Source of the DNA: Burkholderiales bacterium
Lineage (GTDB): Bacteria > Pseudomonadota > Gammaproteobacteria > Burkholderiales > Casimicrobiaceae
Length of the DNA: 6,516 bases
Assembly: GCA_031257235.1 (NCBI GenBank)
Contig: JAIRPA010000207.1
Location: 1 to 6,516, forward strand
Reading direction: 5' to 3'
The first letter of the stretch is position 1. Each line of letters starts with the position of its first letter. Under the pieces are notes generated by a model that saw only the letters and a program-made list of their open reading frames with translations, did not search any database and was not told where the DNA came from. Below, in pieces: positions 1 through 5,355 of this stretch. The position numbers and the translations under genes are program-made.

Positions 1-81
1 CGATAAAAAGTAATTTATATTCGCTCACGCTTTTCTCTGCTGTTGGTTTTTTGTTTTCGGTAAGGGTCGTTTTGTTGTTAT

Positions 82-1797
82 TTATCCGCGAGACGGATTC
101 AAACCCAAGAATTGACGCAAACGACGCACCACCGATGTAAATCGCCGTTCGGGTTTAGGCATTGATGCGGCTTTTTCCCGCGCCGCCGGACTAATGGCAG
201 ACTCCCCGGTGGGAACAAAAGGCGTAATGGTCAACCAATCGCACAACCAACTCATGCCCACCAAGCGCGATAAATCCGTTTCGTCCGCGCGCGATTCTTC
301 CGACAATTTTTTAAGGGTGACATCACCGCGACTCAATAACGCCGTCGCCAGCAAAATACCTTGGCAACCCGAAAGCTCAGGTAGAATGCCAAAGTCAGGC
401 CAACGTGACAATTTCAAATCGCCGAACGGTAACGAAACCAGTGCCAACGAATAAGCATATTGACACGCGATCTGCCAAAAAAACATTTCCCGATCAATAA
501 TCATCAACGTATCACCCGCCGGCAACTGCAATTCAATATTGTGTTTGGTCAGCCGCCAACCGAATTTTCCCGTCGCCGAAATGTTTTTTCTGTCCAACAT
601 CAAAAACCGCGACGACGCCAACACTTTGAGTTTGTCGGTTTTGACTCTTCCGATCCATCCTAAATCGTGGTCGTAAATATCGAGATAGTGAAAATCGGCA
701 TCGTATTCTTTAATGTAAGAAAGCGCAGCCACCAATTGCCGGATGTTGGACGTGACCACCTGCGCCGGAGGCGGCGCTTTGGGTTGAGGCACGCTTGCGG
801 GCTTGGGCGATTCGGCTGCCGGCAAAGGCGCAACGGTTGCCGTAACGCGCGGTTTTTCAGGCGGAAGATCGGCAAGCGGAGGCACGACTACCGGTTCTTT
901 GACCGGGACAGGGTTGGGCGCGGTTGCCGGTTTGGGCAATTCTCTGGAGATGTTCTTGGCGATGGCTTTGGGCGGCTCAGCCACCGCTTTTGCCGAAACG
1001 GCGGCGCCGTTTCTTTCCGCCGGTTTTTCGGTTGCTGCCGGCGGACGCACGCGTGACAAGTCAACGTCTGCCCCGTTCACGCCTTTTGTGGCTTTTGCCA
1101 CAGGATAAGGCGTTTCGCCCAACGACTCGTTTAAGTCGGAAAGATCCAAGGGCTTTTCTTCGCCGAAAACTCTGGGATTGCCATACGATTTAATATCCGG
1201 GCGCGCCCACTCCAATGCCGGCGCGGGTTTCTCGCTCAAGATTGAAGGCTCTCTGAAGGTGGAACGAAAAGACTGCGCTGATTTTTTGGCGGCGTCCTCC
1301 ACCATATCTTCTAAAGAGGAAAACGGCGCCACCGACACCCCGGTGTCTTCCATCACGTCTTTATGTAATTCGGCATCTTCGGCACCCATTCTGTCATTCC
1401 CCGGCGCGGGCAGACGCGATGCCGTTTTTTGGAGCGCCATTCTTTGCTCCATGACTTTGCCGCGCTCGATCACATCAAAAATATCAAGGAGCTCCATCGC
1501 GCGTAACGGATAACGCGCAATCGGCATTGAAGGGTCATGTTCTCGCGGGAAAACCCCGGCAGGGCGCACAATAATGGTTTGATGAGCCGCGTTTTTGCGA
1601 CGGTCTGCGTAGATTTTTCCGGCGTTTTCGGCTTCACTCATCAAAAACAAGACTTCAGCGTCCCGAATGGCGGGCGTTTCGACAAACGTCCACGCCAATT
1701 TCTTTCGCCCGCCAACGATGCGAACCAAAGACTGGACAATCTGAACATCGCGCTCATTTAATCCGAAGCACGCGACTCGAAGTTCTTGAAGACTCAT
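82..1797 (-). CDS. Uncharacterised 571-residue protein with degenerate receiver-like N-terminus and Pro/Ala-rich linker
   Basis: I do not recognise a named family. Residues about 5-112 have the alternating strand/helix pattern of a response-regulator receiver (RVACFGL, DAEVLFLM, QTIIVRPA, then YPLRAMELLDIFD, which resembles the last strand and helix of receivers). The expected phospho-acceptor Asp after the third strand is absent (FLMSEAE), so it may be a pseudo-receiver. Residues about 115-225 are polar and helical. Residues about 230-348 form a low-complexity linker rich in Pro, Ala, Lys and Val. Residues about 352-530 form a second folded domain with a LKLSRWPDFG motif near 461 and a stretch at about 480-526 that could be a small winged helix. 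The C-terminus (about 548-571) is basic and amphipathic. No signal peptide or membrane segment is seen. The ATG at 1797 is the first start after a short gap from dinB and has no clear Shine-Dalgarno. It is probably co-transcribed behind dinB. A cytosolic regulatory or scaffold role is inference; the reading frame itself is secure because it is long and has domain-like structure. Confidence 0.85.
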   Translation of the reverse strand: MSLQELRVACFGLNERDVQIVQSLVRIVGGRKKLAWTFVETPAIRDAEVLFLMSEAENAGKIYADRRKNAAHQTIIVRPAGVFPREHDPSMPIARYPLRAMELLDIFDVIERGKVMEQRMALQKTASRLPAPGNDRMGAEDAELHKDVMEDTGVSVAPFSSLEDMVEDAAKKSAQSFRSTFREPSILSEKPAPALEWARPDIKSYGNPRVFGEEKPLDLSDLNESLGETPYPVAKATKGVNGADVDLSRVRPPAATEKPAERNGAAVSAKAVAEPPKAIAKNISRELPKPATAPNPVPVKEPVVVPPLADLPPEKPRVTATVAPLPAAESPKPASVPQPKAPPPAQVVTSNIRQLVAALSYIKEYDADFHYLDIYDHDLGWIGRVKTDKLKVLASSRFLMLDRKNISATGKFGWRLTKHNIELQLPAGDTLMIIDREMFFWQIACQYAYSLALVSLPFGDLKLSRWPDFGILPELSGCQGILLATALLSRGDVTLKKLSEESRADETDLSRLVGMSWLCDWLTITPFVPTGESAISPAAREKAASMPKPERRFTSVVRRLRQFLGLNPSRG

Positions 1798-1830
1798 GGC
1801 ATTGATAAAAACGAGAATTTGTAAATTTTT

Positions 1831-2919
1831 TTAATCTTCCCGCCATAACTCGGGTTGTTTGGCGTCTGATTGCTTTTGGATGTGGCTCAATGTAACACCG
1901 AGTAGCCGCACCGCTTTCCCATGATTATCCGCCTTATCAAACAAAATTTCCACTTGTTCTAAAGCAGCGGTCAAATTGAGGGGTTCAGAGAATGACTTTG
2001 TCCGTGTAATTTGCTTGAAATTGTCGTATTTTATTTTGATTGTCATGGATTTTGCGCACAATTGCTTTTTTTCAAGTTTTAGAATGGTGGCATGAACTTG
2101 TTCATATAAAACTTTAAGCATAAAGTCGCGATCTGTAACATCTTGTGCAAACGTCATCTCGCATCCTTGCGACTTTCTCTCTCTTGAAATGACGACTTCA
2201 CGAGGGTCTTCCCCGCGCGCAAGCATGGCATACCACGAGCCTATGCTTCCAAAATAAAATGTTAATTCCCGCGCGGAAAATTTCAGCAAATCCGCGCCGG
2301 TTATGACACCGAGTTGCCGCATCTTGGCTTCTGTTGCTTTTCCGATCCCGTAAAATTTCCCGATGGGCAACTGTTGCACAAATGACGCACCTTCAGTAGG
2401 GGGAATCACCGTCAGCCCGTCCGGTTTATTCATTCCCGACGCGGTTTTTGCAAGAAATTTGTTATATGACACCCCGGCGGAGGCGGTCAGGCGGGTGGTT
2501 TTAGCGATGTCGGCTTTGATGGCGCGGGCAATTTGGGTGGCAGACCCCGAACAAAGCGAAGACCCGCTGACATCCAGATAGGCTTCATCTAGCGATAAAG
2601 GCTCAACCGCTTGAGCGTATCGCCGCAAAATCCCCATGATTTCTTCCGAGACCGAACGATAAACGTCCATGCGCGGGGTGATCAATATCGCCTGGGGGCA
2701 GTGGCGCAAGGCGGTCACGGTGGGCATCGCCGAATGAACGCCGAATTTCCGCGCGACATAATTGGCGGTCGCCACGACGCCGCGCTTCTCCGGTTGCCCG
2801 CCGACAATCACGGGCTTGCCTTTGAGCGTCGGATTGTCGCGCTCCTCCACCGACGCATAAAAGGCGTCCATGTCGATGTGAATAATTTTGCGATCCACGA
2901 GTTTCCCGCCGAAATCCAT
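1831..2919 (-). CDS. dinB: DNA polymerase IV (Y-family translesion polymerase)
   Basis: Y-family DNA polymerase, which copies past damaged template bases and extends mismatched ends in the cytosol. From the ATG at 2919 the product is 362 residues, close to the usual 350-360. The catalytic carboxylates are present: Asp16 in IIHIDMDAFYASVE and Asp111-Glu112 in SLDEAYLD. Tyr21 sits at the steric-gate position that excludes ribonucleotides. SAGVSYNKFLAKTAS (147-161) is the conserved palm motif. A helix-hairpin-helix thumb segment follows at about 191-212. The little finger runs from about 252 to near the end, and the tail QPELW (355-359) fits the QxxLx beta-clamp-binding motif. The frame stays open upstream to a TTG at 3021, but that extension is encoded by a repeat and has no family resemblance. 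A GTG at 2898 (355 residues) is an alternative start; neither start has a good Shine-Dalgarno. No LexA-type CTG-N10-CAG box is seen upstream. G+C falls sharply in the little-finger half. Confidence 0.93.
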   Translation of the reverse strand: MDFGGKLVDRKIIHIDMDAFYASVEERDNPTLKGKPVIVGGQPEKRGVVATANYVARKFGVHSAMPTVTALRHCPQAILITPRMDVYRSVSEEIMGILRRYAQAVEPLSLDEAYLDVSGSSLCSGSATQIARAIKADIAKTTRLTASAGVSYNKFLAKTASGMNKPDGLTVIPPTEGASFVQQLPIGKFYGIGKATEAKMRQLGVITGADLLKFSARELTFYFGSIGSWYAMLARGEDPREVVISRERKSQGCEMTFAQDVTDRDFMLKVLYEQVHATILKLEKKQLCAKSMTIKIKYDNFKQITRTKSFSEPLNLTAALEQVEILFDKADNHGKAVRLLGVTLSHIQKQSDAKQPELWRED

Positions 2920-2965
2920 ATCGCCCAAGGCTGCCTCACAAGCGGGCGCAGACAAGCCCTTGCCT

Positions 2966-3051
2966 CCGCCGTTCCCACAAAAAAGTATCGGGCTTTGCCC
3001 GCCCTTTTTTGCTAACATCAACCGGCAAAAAGGGGTTTACTTTTTGTCGAA
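2966..3051 (-). repeat. Left copy of an 86-88 base structured repeat, inverted relative to the copy at 5209-5296
   Basis: Read on the minus strand from 3051, it starts TTCGACAAAAAGTAAA (15 of 16 bases shared with the right copy). It continues through TTTTGCCGGT (identical), ten variable bases, A6, a 20-base hairpin core, and T6GTGGGAACGGCGG (18 of 19 shared). From TTTTGCCGGT to GGCGG both copies are exactly 65 bases with no gap, and 48 positions match by hand count. The first hairpin pairs CGACAAAAAG (3049-3040) with CTTTTTGCCG (3032-3023), with one G-T wobble. Beyond 2966 the right arm of the REP-like part has diverged. The copy lies in the dinB leader and encodes the spurious upstream extension of its frame. 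It contains no transposase. Confidence 0.75.
2979..3010 (-). terminator. Terminator-like hairpin in the dinB leader, symmetric on both strands
   Basis: On the minus strand AAAAAAG (3010-3004) can pair with CTTTTTT (2985-2979), and CGGGC (3001-2997) pairs with GCCCG (2993-2989) around an AAA loop. A small internal loop separates the two stems. The run of six T at the 3' side gives the look of an intrinsic terminator. The plus strand has the same property, with CGGGC-TTT-GCCCG followed by CCCTTTTTT. Any dinB transcript started upstream of 3010 must cross it, so it could attenuate dinB. It could equally stop antisense read-through, or be a passive part of the repeat. The structure is seen directly; the function is inference. 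Confidence 0.45.
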
Positions 3052-3059
3052 CGATCCAA

Positions 3060-3068
3060 TGAGATAAT
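3060..3068 (+). promoter_or_regulatory. Candidate extended -10 promoter element for the glycosyltransferase operon
   Basis: TGAGATAAT has the TGn extension followed by GATAAT, five of six matches to the sigma-70 -10 consensus. A start of transcription near 3075 would leave a leader of about 17 bases before the ATG at 3092. No good -35 box is present at 16-18 bases spacing: TTTACT at 3036-3041 is too far and TTGTCG at 3044-3049 too close. The case therefore rests on the extended -10 alone. The site lies just outside the left repeat copy. Confidence 0.35.
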
Positions 3069-3091
3069 ATACCGTCTTTCATCGTTGCCCT

Positions 3092-4129
3092 ATGAACCAC
3101 ATTTTAATCATTCGACTCTCCGCCATCGGCGATATTGTGTTTGCGTCGCCCTTTGCGGCCGCCGTCAAGAAAACCTATCCAAATGCCCGTCTCTCGTGGC
3201 TGGTCGATCAAAGTTTGATCTCGTTGGTCGATCAATCGCCCTACATCGACGAATGTATTCCGATCGACAGCGCGAACATCAGAAACTTATGGAAAAGCGG
3301 GCAAAAGCGCGAGGCGGTCAAAACCTTAGCCGCCTTGGGCAGCGGCTTGAAAGCACGTCAATTTGATGTGGCGATTGATTTGCAAGGCTTGATCAAAAGC
3401 GGTTTTTTGGCGTGGCTCACCAAAGCACCCCGTCGCATCAGTTTAGGCGGACGCGAAGGCAGCCGATTTTTAATGAACGAAGTGTATTCGCGCGGCGGCA
3501 GCAAAGGCGATTTTGGATCCGAATATCGCTTTTTGGCGGATCAATTAAAGCTCGACACCGGCGCCTTTTTGCCTGAACTTTTTTTAAACGAGGAAGCCCA
3601 AAAAACGGCGCAACAAAAACTTTCCGACGTTTCCCTTGCTCCTAAAAAATATATGGTTTTTGCCGCGTTTACCACGCGCCCGCAAAAACACTGGTTCATC
3701 GAACATTGGCGCGAATTGGCCAACCATGTGGTGCAACAAACGCCGTTTATCCCCGTCCTTTTAGGCGGCAAGGCTAACGTTGAGAGCGCGCAAAAGCTGT
3801 GCGACGGCACGCCGATTGTCAATTTGGTGGGTCAAACCAGCCTTGCGGAAACGATGGCGATGGTGGCAGACGCGGGCGCGTTGATCGGAGTCGACACCGG
3901 ATTAACACACATGGGCGTGGCGTTTAACATTCCCACCGTCGCGCTGTTCGGCTCCACCTGCCCTTATTTAGATACACACAAAAATAACGCGCAAGTGATT
4001 TGGTTGCACATGCGCTGTTCCCCCTGCCGACGCAGTCCTACCTGCGAGGGTGCATGGACTTGTTTAAAAAACATCACCCCCGAACGTGTGATTGCACGCT
4101 TGATGCCGATACTGGACGGCGCGCGATGA
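3092..4129 (+). CDS. Glycosyltransferase family 9 protein, WaaC-like (heptosyltransferase type)
   Basis: Likely transfers a sugar, in this family typically L-glycero-D-manno-heptose from its ADP derivative, to the growing LPS inner core on the cytosolic face of the inner membrane. The 345-residue length is normal for GT9. The N-terminus ILIIRLSAIGDIVFASP (4-20) is the family signature; Asp14 matches the proposed catalytic base Asp13 of E. coli WaaC. The QKHW motif places Lys199 like WaaC Lys192. VDTGLTHMGVAF (267 on) is the C-terminal nucleotide-sugar motif with Asp268, leading into TVALFGST. Cysteines 309, 312, 318 and 324 form a C-x2-C-x5-C-x5-C cluster near the end. The ATG at 3092 puts the signature at the very N-terminus; no Shine-Dalgarno is evident. 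The stop overlaps the next start. The exact donor and acceptor, and whether it is the true WaaC, cannot be decided here, so no symbol is given. Confidence 0.9.
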   Translation: MNHILIIRLSAIGDIVFASPFAAAVKKTYPNARLSWLVDQSLISLVDQSPYIDECIPIDSANIRNLWKSGQKREAVKTLAALGSGLKARQFDVAIDLQGLIKSGFLAWLTKAPRRISLGGREGSRFLMNEVYSRGGSKGDFGSEYRFLADQLKLDTGAFLPELFLNEEAQKTAQQKLSDVSLAPKKYMVFAAFTTRPQKHWFIEHWRELANHVVQQTPFIPVLLGGKANVESAQKLCDGTPIVNLVGQTSLAETMAMVADAGALIGVDTGLTHMGVAFNIPTVALFGSTCPYLDTHKNNAQVIWLHMRCSPCRRSPTCEGAWTCLKNITPERVIARLMPILDGAR

Positions 4130-5223
4130 AAATACTGCATGTGGAATCGGGGCGACACTTATACGGCGGCGCGCGTCAGGTGGCTTATATTGTCGCCGGC
4201 TTACACGCGGCAGGCGTTGAAAACATCGTGGCGTGTCCTCTTAACGCCGCCCTCGCCCAAGAGGTTAAAGATCACGCGCTCGTTTTGCCCTTGCCCATGA
4301 GAGGCGATGTTGACGCCGCTTTGTATTTCCGATTAAAAAAAATCATTGCCGCACATCGCCCCGACATCGTTCATGTGCACAGTCGCCGCGGCGCGGATAT
4401 TTTTGGCGGGCTTGCGGCAAAACGTCTTTTCGTCCCGTGTGTTCTTTCACGACGAGTGGATAACCCCGAATCCAAATGGATTGTTCGATATAAGTATCGC
4501 TTGTACGATCATATTATTGCCATTTCCGACGCCATTAGAAATGTATTGATCCGTGAAGGCGTTCCCGAATCTTTAGTCACGACCGTGCGAAGTGCGGTTG
4601 ACCCTTCCCCTTACGCGCCTCCGGTGGATCGCGCCTTGTTTTGCCGGACTTTTGATTTGCCCCCAAACGCCATGGTGGTCGGGATAGTCGCGCAATTGAT
4701 TCCGCGCAAAGGGCATCGTTATCTTTTTCAAGCGGTGGACGACTTGCGTCACACCTTTCCCTTATTGCGCGTGGTGTGCTTTGGTCAGGGCGCGGATGAC
4801 AATACTTTAGTCTCAAATGTGAACGCCCGCGGAATAAACGACATCGTTCGCTTTGCCGGATTTCGCGCCGATTTACCCAAATGGTTAGGCGGGTTGACGA
4901 TCCTCGCGCATCCGGCAGATGCGGAGGGTTTGGGGGTCTCGCTCTTACAAGCGGCGGCGGCAGGTGTGCCGATCATCGCCTCCAACGCGGGCGGTTTACC
5001 CGAAGCCGTGCAAGATGGCGTCACCGGTCTATTGATTCCGCCGGGCGATGTGACGGCATTAAAAGAAGCCTTGACCCGTTTATTGCTTGATCCGGCATTA
5101 CGCGAACGCATGGGCGCTGCCGGCAAACAACGCATCTTGACCGATTTTTCCATCGACACGATGATCCGCGGTAATGTTGCGGTGTATGAAAAGGTTTTAA
5201 AGTTGAGATTCGGCAAAAAGTAA
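4126..5223 (+). CDS. Glycosyltransferase family 4 (GT-B fold) protein
   Basis: A retaining GT-B glycosyltransferase of 365 residues, probably adding a sugar to LPS core or another surface glycan in the cytosol. The acceptor-side N-terminal half begins MKILHVESGRHLYGGARQV, with the Gly-rich loop at 14-15, and has HVHSRRGADI at 83-92. The donor half begins near 185 and has IPRKGHRYL, with Lys195 at the usual phosphate-contact position. The EX7E region is EGLGVSLLQ at 267-275, so the second acidic residue is Gln275. SNAGGLPEAV and TGLLIPPGDVTAL follow, as in GT4 enzymes. The ATG at 4126 overlaps the stop of the GT9 gene as ATGA, which suggests translational coupling. The frame is open further upstream to 4000, but that part lies inside the GT9 gene and the GT4 fold starts at this ATG. 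The last four residues (FGKK) and the stop fall inside the right repeat copy. Sugar and linkage cannot be predicted. Confidence 0.92.
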   Translation: MKILHVESGRHLYGGARQVAYIVAGLHAAGVENIVACPLNAALAQEVKDHALVLPLPMRGDVDAALYFRLKKIIAAHRPDIVHVHSRRGADIFGGLAAKRLFVPCVLSRRVDNPESKWIVRYKYRLYDHIIAISDAIRNVLIREGVPESLVTTVRSAVDPSPYAPPVDRALFCRTFDLPPNAMVVGIVAQLIPRKGHRYLFQAVDDLRHTFPLLRVVCFGQGADDNTLVSNVNARGINDIVRFAGFRADLPKWLGGLTILAHPADAEGLGVSLLQAAAAGVPIIASNAGGLPEAVQDGVTGLLIPPGDVTALKEALTRLLLDPALRERMGAAGKQRILTDFSIDTMIRGNVAVYEKVLKLRFGKK

Positions 5224-5296
5224 AATTCTACTTTTGCCGGTGTAAATTTCCAAAAAATCACAGGGGAACCCTGATGATTTTTTGTAGGAACGGCGG
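5209..5296 (+). repeat. Right copy of the 86-88 base structured repeat
   Basis: It begins TTCGGCAAAAAGTAAA inside the GT4 gene and ends with T6GTAGGAACGGCGG. The first hairpin pairs CGGCAAAAAGTA (5211-5222) with TACTTTTGCCG (5229-5239), with one bulged A, so the stop codon of the GT4 gene lies within its stem. After ten variable bases comes the A6/T6 terminator hairpin. It differs from the left copy by a two-base insertion in the first loop and by substitutions in the hairpin core that keep pairing. It points in the opposite direction to the left copy, so the two copies face outward on either side of the glycosyltransferase pair. Confidence 0.75.
5252..5283 (+). terminator. Rho-independent terminator of the glycosyltransferase operon
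   Basis: AAAAAATCA (5252-5260) pairs with TGATTTTTT (5275-5283), and CAGGG (5261-5265) with CCCTG (5269-5273), around a GAA loop. The 14-pair stem is broken only by a bulged A at 5274, and its 3' arm ends in six T. It stands 28 bases after the GT4 stop, the expected place for the end of the operon. Because the A-run mirrors the T-run it could also act on minus-strand transcripts. Confidence 0.8.
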
Positions 5297-5314
5297 TCTG
5301 GTCCCGCCGCCTCC
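5284..5314 (+). repeat. REP-like palindrome with GTAG head
   Basis: GTAG (5284-5287) directly precedes a GC-rich stem-loop: CGGCGG (5291-5296) pairs exactly with CCGCCG (5304-5309) around TCTGGTC, and flanking GGA/TCC can extend it beyond an internal loop. A GTAG or GTGG tetranucleotide before an imperfect palindrome is the known layout of REP elements mobilised by RAYT transposases. The left repeat copy carries GTGG at the same place, with a diverged right arm. No RAYT gene is in the window. Assignment to the REP class is inference from form only. Confidence 0.5.
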
Positions 5315-5355
5315 GATAGGCATTAACCTCTTATAAATACTTTTATTGATTTTTT

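Noticed and set aside
1..24. CGATAAAAAGTAA at the window start resembles the first block of the repeat
   Set aside because: The following sequence lacks the TTTTGCCGGT block, the A6/T6 hairpin and the GTRG segment, so this is probably chance in A-rich DNA.
1..81. Terminator behind the minus-strand gene pair
   Set aside because: The stretch is T-rich on the plus strand but I see no stable GC stem followed by a T run on the minus strand.
667..1193. Several plus-strand open frames across the Pro/Ala linker of the 571-residue gene
   Set aside because: They are Arg- and Gly-rich shadows of a high-G+C low-complexity region. They have no domain-like pattern and overlap a convincing minus-strand gene.
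2896..3091. LexA/SOS box expected upstream of dinB
   Set aside because: No CTG-N10-CAG type palindrome was found on either strand in this region.
3201..3235. Eleven-base direct repeat TGGTCGATCAA (3201-3211 and 3225-3235) giving LVDQS twice in the GT9 protein
   Set aside because: The two copies are 24 bases apart, but the protein length and alignment pattern are normal for GT9, so a recent duplication is not supported.
4785..5261. Minus-strand open frame of 158 codons across the GT4 gene
   Set aside because: It is antisense to conserved GT4 motifs, has no recognisable domain, and its upstream end lies in the terminator and repeat.
5332..5337. TATAAA as a promoter -10 for the acyltransferase gene
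   Set aside because: No -35-like hexamer or TGn extension stands at a suitable distance, so it was not listed as a feature.
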